Assembly (NCBI RefSeq): GCF_030161895.1 | Contig: NZ_BSVB01000001.1 | Span: 496,001 to 560,000 of the forward strand | Origin: Pseudolysinimonas kribbensis | Lineage (GTDB): Bacteria; Actinomycetota; Actinomycetes; Actinomycetales; Microbacteriaceae | Length of the DNA stretch: 64,000 bases | Reading direction: 5' to 3' | Part shown: piece by piece, positions 8,993-19,330 of the stretch | How the letters are laid out: the number at the start of each line of letters is the position of its first letter | Position numbering within the stretch: the stretch's first letter is position 1 | Position numbers and translations under genes: made by a program | The notes under the pieces: generated by a model | The model's database searches: none | Told to the model about the DNA's origin: nothing | What the model saw: the letters and a program-made list of their open reading frames with translations, nothing else

Positions 8993-10704
8993 GTGGATGC
9001 GATGACCGAATCCGAGATCGAGGCCCGTCGGTCCGCCCTGGATGCCCGCAACGCCCCGTGGACCCCGCGGACGCTCGCCGGGCAGCTCGACCACGTGGCC
9101 GATCGCCACCCCGACCGGCCGTACATCGTCGTGGGCGACCGCTCCCTCACCTACCGCGAGGTCGCCGAGCGCTCCCGCATCGTGGCCGCCGGCCTGCTGT
9201 CGCTCGGGCTGCGGCGCGGCGACCGGGTCGCGCTGCTCGTCGACAACCGCATCGAGTACCCGGAGATCAAGTTCGGCATCGCCCGGGCGGGCGCCGTCGC
9301 GGTACCCTCAACTACTCGTACAAGGCCGACGAGATCGGCGAGCGGCTCCGCCAGAGCGGTGCGTCGATCGTGATCGCCGTGGACGCCTCCGCCGCGACCG
9401 ACTTCCTCGACGCCTTCGACCGGCTCGCACCCGGATGGGAGTCCGGGGTCGCCTCGACCACGATCCCCGACGTCCGGCACGTCGTCCTGGTGCGGGCCCA
9501 CCCGGGCCGAGACGCTCTCGACCTCGGCCGGCTCGGCGACGGCGGCATCGCGCGCGACGAGGTGGATCGCCGGCTCGCCGAGATCGATCCGGATGACGTG
9601 TGCGACATCGTCTTCACGTCCGGCACGACGGGCCACGCCCTCGGCGCCGAGCTCACGCACGACATGGTGCTGCGCAGCGCCTACGGCTCCGCCTACCACC
9701 GCGCGTTCGCCGACGGCTGGCGGATCAGCTTCGCGCTGCCGCTCTACCACGTGTTCGGATACGTCGAGGGCATGCTCTCGGTGCTGTTCGTCGCCGGGGC
9801 GATCGCTCCGCTGCGCGTGTTCAACCCCAAGACCGTGCTCGAGGTCATCGAGCGCGAGCGCATCAACGAGGTGCTGTTCGTGCCCACGATGACGGTCGCC
9901 GTCGTGGACCACGCCGTGAAGGATCCGCACGACCTCAGCAGCCTCGAGTCGGTGTTCTCGGCGGCGGCCCCCGCGCCGGTCTGGCTGTGGGAGCGCGTGC
10001 TGTCCGATCTCGCCCCGCGCATGGTCTTCACGGGGTACGGGCAGACCGAGGTCTCGGCGGCGACCGCCCTGACGCTCCCGGGCGACGACATCGCGACCGT
10101 CTCGGCAGCGGTCGGCACCACGAAGCTCGGCGGCATCGCGACGGAGGGATCGGACCTGCCCGACGGTCGTCTGGCCGAGTACCGCACGGTCGATCCGTTC
10201 AGCGGCGAGGTGCTGCCGGCCGGCGAGACCGGGGAGCTCTCCGTGCGCGGCCCGCAGGTCACGCGCGGCTACTACGGCGATCCGGAGCGCACCGCGTACT
10301 CCGTCGACGCGGACGGCTGGCTGCGCACCGGCGACCTCGGTCACATCGACGAGCGCGGCTACCTGCGACTCGACGGCCGCAGCAGCGAGCTGTTCAAGGT
10401 CGGCGGCGAGCTCGTGGCTCCGCTCGAGGTGGAGCAGGCCCTCACCGGCATGGCCGGGGTCAGCCAGGCGTTCGTGGCGGGCATCCCGGATGAACGCTTC
10501 GGCGAGGTCGGCTGGGCCTGGGTGGTGCCGACCGAGGACGCCGAGCTCGACGAGCACGAGCTGCTGCGCGAGCTCCGCGGGCACCTCGCGCGGTTCAAGG
10601 TGCCGCGCGGCATCACCGTCACGGATGCCGCCTCACTGCCGGTGACGACGACCGGGAAGGTGCAGAAGTACCTGCTGGTGCGATCCCTGTCGCCGACCGG
10701 GTAG
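8993..10704 (+). CDS. AMP-binding acyl-CoA synthetase, one frameshift
   Basis: A class I adenylate-forming enzyme that activates a carboxylic acid with ATP and joins it to CoA. Motifs: P-loop-like FTSGTTG, GYGQTEVS (A5), GWLRTGDLG (A7), DGRSSELFKVGGE (A8) and the catalytic C-terminal Lys in TTTGKVQK. The frame changes near 9302 (GCGGTACC); one added G gives AGTLNYSYKADEI. Start is GTG 8993 or ATG 9002. The substrate (medium- or long-chain fatty or aromatic acid) cannot be told from sequence. Confidence 0.85.
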
Positions 10705-10723
10705 CGACGACGACTGACGGCGA

Positions 10724-11956
10724 TCAGGAGCGCTGGTCGTGCTCCAGCCGGCGGATGCGGGCGTCGAGATAGTCGCGCTCCGGCGTCGAGCGCGTCCCGC
10801 GCGCGGCGGCGCGGTACTCGGCGATCGCCTCGCCGTCGTGGCCGTTCCGCTCGAGCAGATGAGCCCGCACCGCCGCCGCGCGCTGCGCATCCACGGGGCG
10901 GCCGCTCGCGAGGAGGCGGTCGACGCTCGCGAGGCCGGCATCCGGTCCGTGCACCATCGCCTCGGCCACGGCAGCGTTGAGGGTGACGACGGGATTGTTC
11001 GTCCGCCGCTCCAGCAGCCGGTACAGGACGAGGATCTGCTCCCAGTCGGTGGCCTCGGTGCTCGGCGCCTCGTCGTGGAGCGCGGCGATCGCCGCCTGCA
11101 GCGCGTACGGTCCCGCTCCACCGCCCGGGAGCGTCTCCTCGAGCAGCGCGACGCCCTCGTCGATGAGCCGCCGATCCCAGAGGGACCGGTTCTGCTCGTC
11201 CAGAGGGACCAGACGTCCGGCCGACGTGGTCCGCGCCGGCCGGCGCGCGTCGGTGAGCAGCAGGAGGGCGAGCATCCCGGAGACCTCGCCGTTCTCTGGG
11301 ACCGCCGCGTGAAGCATGCGCGCGAGGTGGATGGCTTCGTCGGTGAGGTCGACGTCATGAATGCTGTCGCCGGCCGTGACCGTGTGGCCCTCCGTGAACA
11401 TCACGTAGACCACGGCGAGCACGGCCTCGAGCCGGTCATTCGCTCCGAAAGGCGCCGGGAACGCCGCGCCGAGCTCACGGATGCGGGCCTTCGCGCGGCT
11501 GATCCGCTGCGCGACCGTGGCCTCCGGCAGGAGGTAGGCGTGGGCGATCTGCGCCGTTGTGAGGCCGGCCACCGCGCGCAAGGTCAGCGTGATCTGTGCG
11601 GACACGGTGAGCGCCGGGTGGCAGCACAGCTGCAGCACCTGCACGCTGTCGTCGGCATGCGAGACCGGTGCGTCGGCGAGCGGGTGGAGCAGGCCCGCCT
11701 CGCTGCGCTCCCGCTCCCGGCGGCTGCTCTCGCTGCGGATCTGATCGATCAGACGGCGCCGGGCGGCCGTGACGAGCCACGCCCGCGGATCGGACGGCCG
11801 CCCGGACGCCGGCCACTGCTGCACCGCCGCGATGAGGGACTCCTGCACCGCGTCCTCGCAGATGTCGAACTGACTCGCGCCGTAGCGGCGGAGCAGAGCG
11901 GCGAGGACCTGCGGCGCAAGCGAGCGCAGCAGGTCCTCGAGCGGCTCGGGTGTCAC
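10724..11956 (-). CDS. ECF42-type RNA polymerase sigma factor with C-terminal extension
   Basis: A 410-residue extracytoplasmic-function sigma factor. Region 2 (about residues 10-75, ending DPRAWLVTAARRRLIDQIR) and region 4 (about 110-165, LTTAQIAHAYLLPEATVAQRISRAK) are followed by a large helical C-terminal domain (DUF6596 type) with AVVYVMFTEGH. This layout defines group ECF42, which has no classical anti-sigma factor and is controlled through its own C-terminal domain. GTG 11956 overlaps the stop of the upstream DGPF gene, the usual partner of this group. Confidence 0.9.
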   Translation of the reverse strand: MTPEPLEDLLRSLAPQVLAALLRRYGASQFDICEDAVQESLIAAVQQWPASGRPSDPRAWLVTAARRRLIDQIRSESSRRERERSEAGLLHPLADAPVSHADDSVQVLQLCCHPALTVSAQITLTLRAVAGLTTAQIAHAYLLPEATVAQRISRAKARIRELGAAFPAPFGANDRLEAVLAVVYVMFTEGHTVTAGDSIHDVDLTDEAIHLARMLHAAVPENGEVSGMLALLLLTDARRPARTTSAGRLVPLDEQNRSLWDRRLIDEGVALLEETLPGGGAGPYALQAAIAALHDEAPSTEATDWEQILVLYRLLERRTNNPVVTLNAAVAEAMVHGPDAGLASVDRLLASGRPVDAQRAAAVRAHLLERNGHDGEAIAEYRAAARGTRSTPERDYLDARIRRLEHDQRS

Positions 11957-12321
11957 ATGTCCGCCCCGGCGGAGAACATGACGGGACGGATCTCCAGGGC
12001 GAGCCCGGCGATGCCCGCGTCGGGGATCTGCAGTGCGAGCTCGACGGCGCGCTCCTTCGACTCGACGTCGACGAGGTAGTAGCCGCCCATGAACTCCTTC
12101 GACTCGGCGAACGGGCCGTCGACCACCTCCGGCGCGCCGCCCGTGCCCCGGACGACCGTCGACTGGCTCGGGTCGCCGAGCGCGTTGGTGCTCAGGAACT
12201 CGCCCGACTCGGTGATCGCGGCCATGAACCGCTGGTGGCCCTCGCCGATCGCGGCCGACTGCTCCTCGCTCAGCGCGGCGAGCACATCCGGATCGACCTG
12301 CATGAGGATGACGTACTTCAT
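11953..12321 (-). CDS. YCII-related DGPF protein
   Basis: A 122-residue YCII-fold protein with the diagnostic motif VVDGPFAESKEF and the start MKYVILMQ. DGPF proteins are co-encoded with, and are regulatory targets of, ECF42 sigma factors; their enzyme activity is not known. Start ATG 12321 has GAAGGGA upstream. It shares a GTGA overlap with the sigma gene, so the two form an operon. Confidence 0.88.
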   Translation of the reverse strand: MKYVILMQVDPDVLAALSEEQSAAIGEGHQRFMAAITESGEFLSTNALGDPSQSTVVRGTGGAPEVVDGPFAESKEFMGGYYLVDVESKERAVELALQIPDAGIAGLALEIRPVMFSAGADM

Positions 12322-12413
12322 GATGGTTCCCTTCGTCAGTTCCGCCCCGCGATCGCGGCGGTCGCCGACAGGTCGGAGCCGAGCGCCGATTCTCGACACC
12401 CGGCGGAAAGCAC

Positions 12414-12436
12414 GAAGCCGCCCAGGGGGCGGCTTC
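12414..12436 (-). terminator. Hairpin downstream of ssrA
   Basis: A perfect 10-bp stem (GAAGCCGCCC / GGGCGGCTTC) with a 3-base loop lies about 30 bases after the tmRNA 3' end. The following T-run is weak, as is common in high-GC genomes. Confidence 0.7.
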
Positions 12437-12465
12437 GGCTTCACACGACGCGCGACACGACCGAG

Positions 12466-12838
12466 GGTGGAGATGGGGGAATTGAACCCCCGTCCATCGC
12501 TGTGATTCTGCGCCTTCTCCGGGCGCAGTCCGTGGAGACGTTCTGCTCGGCTCCGACCTTTGTCACGAACACCTAGGTCGACGAGCCCAGTCTCAGTTCA
12601 CGTCCCGCGAATCCCTGAGACGCAGATTCGCAGCAAGTCCTCTAGATGACGCCAGGATCCGGGTCGAGGACGAGCCCGGGCTGACGGACGTTATATGCCG
12701 GGCTGCTTACGCAGCGAGGGCAACGTCGGTGCGCTTGAGATTGGCACCTGTTGTTTGCAGAGATCGTTAACGAGATAACCCTGCATCCTCGGCCCGCTTC
12801 TCGCAGTTTCGCAGGCGATGTCGAAACCGATCATCCCC
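12466..12838 (-). ncRNA. ssrA: Transfer-messenger RNA (tmRNA)
   Basis: About 373 nt on the minus strand. The 5' end GGGGATGATCGGTTTCGACA pairs with the 3' CATCTCC to form the acceptor stem, and the T-arm GGGGGTTCAATTCCCCC is intact. The reading frame gives the tag ANLKRTDVALAA followed by TAA, with the usual ALAA degradation signal. tmRNA with SmpB frees ribosomes stalled on broken mRNAs; smpB lies 2.7 kb away. No CCA is encoded. Exact ends are good to a few bases. Confidence 0.95.
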
Positions 12839-13015
12839 ATGAGGCAGGCCGTGTCGCGCGCTGTGGAGTTGTGAACACGCGGTCGCCCGCGCAGCCTCCC
12901 AGTCTACGCCCCCAGCGCCTGCACCGCCCAGTCGAGCACGGTGCCGATGCCGAGCAGGCCCCGGCTGGCACACAGGTCGGCGCGGGGCGGGCGAAGCGCC
13001 GACGAGAATGGGGGA

Positions 13016-14079
13016 ATGAGCTCTCGACGTCATTCGATCGCGGTCATCGCCGGCGACGGCATCGGGCAGGAGGTGGTGCCCGCCGCCTTGCAGACCCTTC
13101 GGCTGGTCGCCGAGCGCCACGACTTCGCTCTCGACGAGCGCGAATACGACTGGGGGTCGGATCACTACCGCGCTCACGGCCGGATGATGCCGGTCGACGG
13201 GATCGAGCAGCTCGCCCGGCACGACGCGATCTTCTTCGGGGCGGTCGGCGCGCCCGACATCCCGGACGTCGAGACGCTCTGGGGGCTGCTGATCCCGATG
13301 CGGCGCGAATTCGACCAGTACATCAACCTGCGTCCGGTGCGGACCCTGCCGGGCATCCCGGCGAGGGTGGTCGGCGGCGATGACATCGACCTCGTCATCG
13401 TGCGCGAGAACGTCGAGGGCGAGTACTCGTCGGTCGGCGGCCGCCTCTACCCGGGCACGCCGTACGCCGCGGCCGTGCAGGAGGCGTTCTTCAGCCACCG
13501 CGGCGTCACGCGGGCCGCCGAGTACGCCGCCACCCTCGCCGAGAGCCGCCGCCGCCGCGTGACCTCGGCGACCAAGTCGAACGGCATCATCCACACCATG
13601 CCGTTCTGGGACGAGGTCGTCGCGGAAGTCATGCAGCGGCATCCGGATGTCACGCTCGAGAAGGTGCTCATCGACGCGCTCGCGGCCAAGCTCGTGCTCG
13701 CGCCGGCCTCGTTCGACGTGATCGTGGCGTCGAACCTGTTCGGCGACATCCTCTCGGATCTCGCGGGCGCGCTGGCCGGATCGATCGGCGTCGCGCCCAG
13801 CGCCAACCTCAACCCCGAGCGCCGCCATCCGTCGATGTTCGAGCCGGTGCACGGCTCGGCGCCCGACATCGCCGGCCAGGGACTCGCCGACCCCATCGGC
13901 CAGCTCTGGGCGGGCGCGATGATGCTCGAGCACCTCGGCGAGCAGGCGGCGGCCGACGAGGTCGTCGCGGCGTTCGAGGGATGCCTGCGTGATGGGATCG
14001 CGACGCCGGACATCGGGGGACGGCCTCCACGACGGAGTTCGCGGACGCGGTGGCGGCGCGGTTCGGGGAGCTGGGCTGA
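13016..14079 (+). CDS. Tartrate/D-malate dehydrogenase (IPMDH family), one frameshift
   Basis: An NAD-dependent beta-decarboxylating dehydrogenase of about 354 residues. The start AVIAGDGIGQEV, the segment WGSDHYRAHGRMMP, ENVEGEYS, the metal and substrate residues around NLFGDILSD, and FEPVHGSAPDIAG are seen. The WGLLLPIRQ-like stretch (LWGLLIPMRREFDQYINLRP) points to the tartrate/D-malate branch rather than LeuB. The frame breaks in a G-run near 14015; one G restores TPDIGGTASTTEFADAV and the stop at 14077. Another possible start is ATG 13008. Confidence 0.85.
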
Positions 14080-14175
14080 GCGCTCTCCCTCCCTCCCCAC
14101 CTGGCCGGGCCGCATCTTCTCCACAGAATGAGCGTTCCAGCTTTCGAAGGTGTGTTCGATTTGGACAATGGATGC

Positions 14176-15492
14176 ATGTCGGCCCCGGATCTCTTGACCG
14201 CGATGCGCAGCGCGCTCGGGCTGGTCGAGGGCGCGCCGACCTCGGCGTGGCCACAGACGTCAGATGCCGACCTCAGAGAGCTGATTGCGGCCACCGCTCG
14301 GCTCCAGTCGGCAGTGCAGCGTCACGCCGCGCTCGGCGCCGGCGAAGTCGCCCGCCGCTCACGACCTGAGCTCGGGCTCACCGGCTTCGCCCAGCGCGCC
14401 GGCCACCGCACGGTGGAGGAGTTCCTGAAGGCGGAGACCGGGGTCACCGGCCGCGATGCGGCGACGAATGTGCGGGTCGGGCTGCTCGACGGCGTCCTCG
14501 GGGATGCATTGCGCAGCGGTCGGGTGGCCGTCCCCGCCGCCGACGCGATCCGGGCCGGTCTGGGATTTCCGGGCGACCTCCCGGCAGACGTGCTGGACCA
14601 GGCGGCCGCTCGGCTCTGCGACGAGGCCACCTCGCTGGACCCTGACCGGCTGCAACGTCGTGCGCGGGAGCTCCGCGATGAGCTCGACGAGGCCGGGATC
14701 GGCGACCGCGAGAAGGCGCGACGCGGCGCACGATCGCTGCGGCTCGTGAAGCAGCCCGACGGCATGACCCGGATCGCGTGGCTGCTCGATCCGGAGTCCG
14801 CGGCGATCGTGACGAGCGTCTACGATCGCGCGACCTCACCGCGCCGCGGCGGTCCCCGCTTCGTCGATCCGGCGGCGCGCGAGCGGGCGACGCGACTCGC
14901 CGACGACGACCGCAGCACCGAGCAGCTCGCCTCCGACGCCTTCACCGAGCTGTTGCGCCAAGCCGGATCGATCGACCAGCAGGTCCTGCTCGGGGGCGAG
15001 GAGCCCGCGGTGCGCGTCCTGGTCTCGGGCGACGCTCTGACCACGGGGCATGGGCACGGCGTCCTGGAGGGCGGAGAGACCGTGGCGCTGCCCACCGTGC
15101 GGCGCCTGGCGTGCGCGGGTGGCGTCGTCCCGATCATCCTCGACGGCGCCGGCCGGGTGCTCGACCTCGGTCGCAAGAACCGGCTGTTCAGCCGTGCCCA
15201 GCGCCGCGCCCTCTCAGTGCGCGACGGCGGGTGCATGTGGCCCGGCTGCGATCGGCCGCCTTCCTGGACGGAGGCCCATCACATCCGGCGATGGGCCGAC
15301 GGCGGGCGCACCGACCTCGCCGACGGCATCAGCCTGTGTCGCCACCATCATCTGCGATTGCACGACGAGGGATGGAGCATCACCCGCAGAGCGGGACGGT
15401 ACTGGCTGAACCCGCCGCCGGGCTCTGGCAGGACCGGCGCGATGCTCGAGACGAAGTCGCGCGCCGTTCGGGAGTTTCTCGCCGCCGGGTGA
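14176..15492 (+). CDS. DUF222/HNH endonuclease protein (13E12 repeat family)
   Basis: About 438 residues. The N-terminal two thirds are the helical DUF222 domain common in actinobacteria. The C-terminus is an HNH nuclease domain (about residues 345-410) with [18 protein letters not shown], then [20 protein letters not shown], holding the zinc cysteines and catalytic histidines. Such genes occur in many copies and behave as selfish or defence-like nucleases; the exact role is unknown. ATG 14176 fits the family start better than ATG 14128. Confidence 0.85.
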   Translation: MSAPDLLTAMRSALGLVEGAPTSAWPQTSDADLRELIAATARLQSAVQRHAALGAGEVARRSRPELGLTGFAQRAGHRTVEEFLKAETGVTGRDAATNVRVGLLDGVLGDALRSGRVAVPAADAIRAGLGFPGDLPADVLDQAAARLCDEATSLDPDRLQRRARELRDELDEAGIGDREKARRGARSLRLVKQPDGMTRIAWLLDPESAAIVTSVYDRATSPRRGGPRFVDPAARERATRLADDDRSTEQLASDAFTELLRQAGSIDQQVLLGGEEPAVRVLVSGDALTTGHGHGVLEGGETVALPTVRRLACAGGVVPIILDGAGRVLDLGRKNRLFSRAQRRALSVRDGGCMWPGCDRPPSWTEAHHIRRWADGGRTDLADGISLCRHHHLRLHDEGWSITRRAGRYWLNPPPGSGRTGAMLETKSRAVREFLAAG

Positions 15493-15500
15493 GGCGAGCG

Positions 15501-15978
15501 CTACTCCCCAGATGCGCGCGCGACGACATCGCGCGCTCCGCCTCGCGGCGGTCCTGGCGCTCTCGCAGCGCCTGGCGCTTGTCGTACTCGCGCTTGCCCT
15601 TCGCGACCGCGATCTCGACCTTCGCCCGGCCGTCGCTGAAGTAGATCTGCAGCGGCACGAGCGTGTAGCCGCCCTGGGCGGTCTTCTGGCTGATCTTGAT
15701 GATCTGCTGCTTGTGCAGCAGCAGCTTGCGCTTGCGGCGGGGGTGTGGTTGGTCCAGGTGCCCTCGGTGTACTCCGGGATGTGCACCGAATCCAGCCACG
15801 CCTCGCCACCGTCGATGAACGCGTAGCCGTCCACGAGCGACGCGCGGCCCTGCCGCAGCGACTTCACCTCGGTGCCGGTGAGCACGATGCCGGCCTCGTA
15901 GGTGTCCTCGATGAGGTAGTCGTGGCGCGCGCGACGATTCGTCGCGACCACGCCGTTGCCGCGATCCTTCTTCGCCAT
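15501..15978 (-). CDS. smpB: SsrA-binding protein SmpB, frameshifted
   Basis: SmpB binds tmRNA and brings it to stalled ribosomes. N-terminal [20 protein letters not shown] and [13 protein letters not shown] are diagnostic. The frame breaks in a C-run near 15745 and resumes as [20 protein letters not shown], then [24 protein letters not shown]. One C repairs the first break. The tail after ERAM does not reach a plausible stop in the same frame, and a second lost base would end it at 15501, so the 3' end is uncertain. Its partner ssrA is at 12466-12838. Confidence 0.88.
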
Positions 15979-16030
15979 GACTGCACCTCCTCGACGATGG
16001 GCGAGCCCACCATCCTAGCCCGAGGCGCGG

Positions 16031-16946
16031 CTAGACCTTGAGGTAGCGACGGATCGCGACGGAGGCCGAGAATGCCGCGAGCAGCGCCCCGACCACGATC
16101 AGGATCGGCGCGACCAGCAGCGCGTCGCCGAGTCCGACGCTGATGGTGAAGCCCGGGATGGCCGGCGCGAGGTACCCCTGCACGAAGAACTGCACGATCG
16201 CGATCACGGCCCCCGCGGCGAGCACCGCGCCGATGAGCGCCGCGAGCACCCTCCAGGATGAACGGCGTCTGGATGAAGCGGTTCGACGCCCCGACCAGGC
16301 GCATGATGCCCAGCTCCCGCCGGCGCGAGAACGCGCTCAACCGGATCGTCGTCGAGATGAGCAGGACGGCGGCGACGAGCATGAGGGCGGCGATCCCGAT
16401 CGCGGTCAGACTGCCCGCGTTCATGATCGCGAAGATCGGTTCGAGCAGAGATCGCTGGTCCGCGACGGACTCCACCCCCGGCATCCCCTTGATCTGGTCG
16501 ATCACCACCTCGGACTGATCCGGGTCCTTCAGATTGATGCGATAGGTCTCGGGCAGCAGGTCCGGTGTCGCGAGTTGGGCGGCCGGCATCCCCTTGAACT
16601 GCTGCTGGAAGTTGTCGTACTCCTGCTTGTGCGTCTGGAAGTACGCGTGCTTGATGTACGGCTTGAGCGTCGGGCCGGTCAGCTGCGCGCCGACCGCGTC
16701 GATCTGGTCCTTGCTGGCCTCGGTGAGAGCGCACTTGGCCGCCTGGTCGACGTCGGTGCAGAAGTACACGGTCACCTGCGCGCGGTCGTACCAGTACCCC
16801 TTGGTCTGGGCGATCTGGAACTGCAGCAGGATCGCGGCGCCGAAGAAGGTCAGCGAGATGAACGTGACGAGGATGACGGAGACCACCATCGAGAGGTTGC
16901 GGCGGAATCCGCTGCCGACCTCACCCAGGACGAGCCCGAGCCTCAT
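16031..16946 (-). CDS. ftsX: Cell division protein FtsX, frameshifted
   Basis: FtsX is the membrane part of the FtsEX complex that switches on cell-wall hydrolases. The N-terminal helix ([20 protein letters not shown]), a large extracytoplasmic loop with two cysteines ([14 protein letters not shown]), and three C-terminal helices are seen, ending [14 protein letters not shown]. The frame breaks at about 16255 in FILEG/VLAALIG; two added Gs (GGG to GGGGG) or one removed base restore it. The ATG overlaps the ftsE stop (ATGA). Confidence 0.9.
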
Positions 16947-18024
16947 GCGCTGCGCTCCCGCTCGGCCGCGAGCGGATCCACGAGGGGCGGCGGGGCGGCA
17001 TCCGGCTCGGGCTGCTGCGGCCGGCGGACCGGCATCGCCGCCTGCTGAACGGCAGGAGCAGGTCGAGTCGCCGGGGGTGCCGGCGTCTGCGGGGCGGGGT
17101 CAGGCTCTGCGGGTCGAGGAGCGACCGGCGCAGCCGGACGCGTCTCGGAACCCTCAGAGGACCGATCCGGAGACGCGACGCGCTCCGCCACCGGCTCGGG
17201 TGCGAGCGCCGCCGGCGCGGCGGCCGCCACCCCGCTGTCGACCTCGGCATCCACCGCGACGGTCGGCATGAGACCGGTCGCCGCCGACGGTCCGCGCGGA
17301 CCGAGGCTCTCCGCGAGCGCGAACTCCTGCACCGGCACGGCCTGGGTCTGGTATCCGCCGGCGCGCTCGTCGCGCACGATGTGCCCGCTCACGAGCTCGA
17401 TGACGCGGCGCTTCATCTGATCGACGATCGACGAGTCGTGCGTGGCCATCAGCACGGTGGTGCCGTTCGCGTTGATCGTCGCGAGCAGCGTCATGATGCC
17501 CATGCTCGTCGCGGGGTCGAGGTTGCCCGTCGGCTCATCCGCGAGCAGGATCGCCGGCTTGTTGACGATCGCACGGGCGATCGCGACGCGCTGCTGCTCA
17601 CCGCCGGAGAGCTCGTGCGGGAAGCGGGTCTGCTTGCCGGCGAGGCCCACCATCTTGAGCACGTCGGGCACGGCCTCCTGGATGAAGCCCCGGCTCTTGC
17701 CGATCACCTGCAGCGTGAAGGCCACGTTGTCGAACACCGTCTTGGTGGGCAGCAGGCGGAAATCCTGGAACACGACGCCGAGATTGCGCCGGAAGTAGGG
17801 CACCTTGCGGTTCGGCAGCGTGTTCAGCTGCTGTCCGAGCACGTGGATCTGTCCGCGCGTGGGCCGTTCCTCCTTCAGCACGAGGCGGAGGAAGCTGGAC
17901 TTCCCGGATCCCGACGCGCCGACCAGGAAGACGAATTCCCCTTCAACACCTCGAGGGTCACCCCGTCGAGGGCCGGCCGCGACGTCCCGGCGTAGGTCTT
18001 GGTGACCTGATCGAAACGAATCAT
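16943..18024 (-). CDS. ftsE: Cell division ATP-binding protein FtsE with long C-terminal tail, one frameshift
   Basis: The ABC ATPase of FtsEX. It starts [13 protein letters not shown]; the Walker A region [10 protein letters not shown] spans the frameshift near 17940 (AGGGGAA; one G restores it). [16 protein letters not shown] and [13 protein letters not shown] follow. Normal FtsE ends near residue 229; here about 120 Pro/Ala-rich residues follow (from about residue 235), predicted disordered, ending AERERSA. The tail may be a cytoplasmic docking region; its role is unknown. Confidence 0.9.
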
Positions 18025-18108
18025 GGCGCCGCCAGGCTGGGCACCCGAGCGCGGCGCACAGGGTTGCGACACTCGGCGGGTCGGTTCTTGCAGGATTAGC
18101 GTGAGCGC

Positions 18109-18504
18109 ATGCCTTCTGCCGCCGCTGGAACCTGGTCCCCCGCCGAGCTGACCGAGATCGACACCGAGGACGAGCTGCGCATCGCCTCGCGCCGCGTCGA
18201 CGGATCCCTGCGACGCGAGGTGATCATCTGGATGGTGCGGGTCGGCGACGACATGTTCGTGCGCGCCGCGCACGGCCCCGAGACGGGCTGGAACCGGCGC
18301 GCGCACGAAGCCGGCGCCGGCCACGTCCGGATCGGCACGGCGGTGGATCGCGATGTGCTGTTCGAGCCGGCCGACCCGGCGCTCGCGGGTGCGGTCTCGG
18401 ATGCGTTCGAGGCCAAGTACGACGGCCGGCATCCGCGGGAGGACGTCGACCCGGTCGTCTCGGCCGAGTCGCTGCCGACGACGCTGCGCATCGTGCCGGC
18501 GTGA
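18109..18504 (+). CDS. DUF2255 family protein
   Basis: A 131-residue protein with the DUF2255 pattern: [21 protein letters not shown], then [14 protein letters not shown] and a C-terminal [10 protein letters not shown]. No activity is established for the family. It overlaps the next gene by a GTGA, so it is co-transcribed with the MarR-like regulator. A second member of the family lies at 18959-19330, making a DUF2255-MarR-DUF2255 group. Confidence 0.75.
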   Translation: MPSAAAGTWSPAELTEIDTEDELRIASRRVDGSLRREVIIWMVRVGDDMFVRAAHGPETGWNRRAHEAGAGHVRIGTAVDRDVLFEPADPALAGAVSDAFEAKYDGRHPREDVDPVVSAESLPTTLRIVPA

Positions 18505-18923
18505 CCGGACCGTCGCATCCCGCGATCGATCTGCTGCGGGTCGCCCGCGACGTCGAGCTCGCGGTCGCCCGCGTGCTCGAGCCGCACGGCCTGACGCTGC
18601 GCAAGTACGGCATCCTGCGCGACCTCGGCGAGGTGCCCGGGCTGTCCACGAGCGAACTGGCGCGCCGGCAGCGGACCACCGTCGACGACCTGCGCGTGCT
18701 GCTGCGTTCGCTGACGGACGCCGGCCTCGTCAAGCAGGCGGCCTCCGGCTCCGGGCACGAACCCCTCATCGCGCTCTCCGCGGCCGGATCGAGGGCGCTG
18801 ACGAGCGTGGACACCGGCCTCTCGACCCTCGACGCGGAGCTGTTCGCCGGTCCCGAGCGGTCCGAACTCGCCGCCGCGGTCATCGCGGTGGTCAGCGAGC
18901 CGGTGCGCGCACCGCAGGACTGA
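18501..18923 (+). CDS. MarR-like winged-helix regulator
   Basis: A 140-residue protein with a winged-helix core (about residues 30-90: LSTSELARRQRTTVDDLRVLLRSL, then DAGLVKQAASGSG as wing) between helical ends that would form the dimer, as in MarR. The ligand is unknown. Starting at GTG 18501, it overlaps the preceding DUF2255 gene and probably controls this small operon. Confidence 0.7.
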   Translation: MTGPSHPAIDLLRVARDVELAVARVLEPHGLTLRKYGILRDLGEVPGLSTSELARRQRTTVDDLRVLLRSLTDAGLVKQAASGSGHEPLIALSAAGSRALTSVDTGLSTLDAELFAGPERSELAAAVIAVVSEPVRAPQD

Positions 18924-18958
18924 CGCCGCGCGTCGGGCGCGTCGCCTACGGTGGGCGC

Positions 18959-19330
18959 ATGACGACCTGGAGCCAGTCGCAGCTGACGACGCTGCACGAC
19001 GTGCAGGAGATCCGGATCACGCCCGCCGACGAGAGCTCGCCGGGCCGCCTCATCTGGGTGCTCGAGACGGGCGGACGGGTGTTCGTGCGCTCGTGGAAGG
19101 GCCCGGACAAGGCCTGGTACCGCGACACGCTCGCCTGCGGCGGGGCTCACGTCTCCGGACAGGACATCGAGATCGAGGCGGACGTCACCGCCGTGCGCTC
19201 GACCGACGCCGACGACGCGGTCGACGCGGAGTTCCTGCGCAAGTACGGCGACCCGTACGCGATCGAGATGACGCAGTCACCGGCCCGCGAGACGACGCTG
19301 GAGCTGCTGCCGCTCGATTCCCGGCTCTAG
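18959..19330 (+). CDS. DUF2255 family protein, second copy
   Basis: A 123-residue protein beginning [18 protein letters not shown] and containing [23 protein letters not shown] in the family position, then [13 protein letters not shown]. It is a diverged paralogue of the protein at 18109-18504. The last bases overlap the convergent prfB by 4. Confidence 0.75.
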   Translation: MTTWSQSQLTTLHDVQEIRITPADESSPGRLIWVLETGGRVFVRSWKGPDKAWYRDTLACGGAHVSGQDIEIEADVTAVRSTDADDAVDAEFLRKYGDPYAIEMTQSPARETTLELLPLDSRL

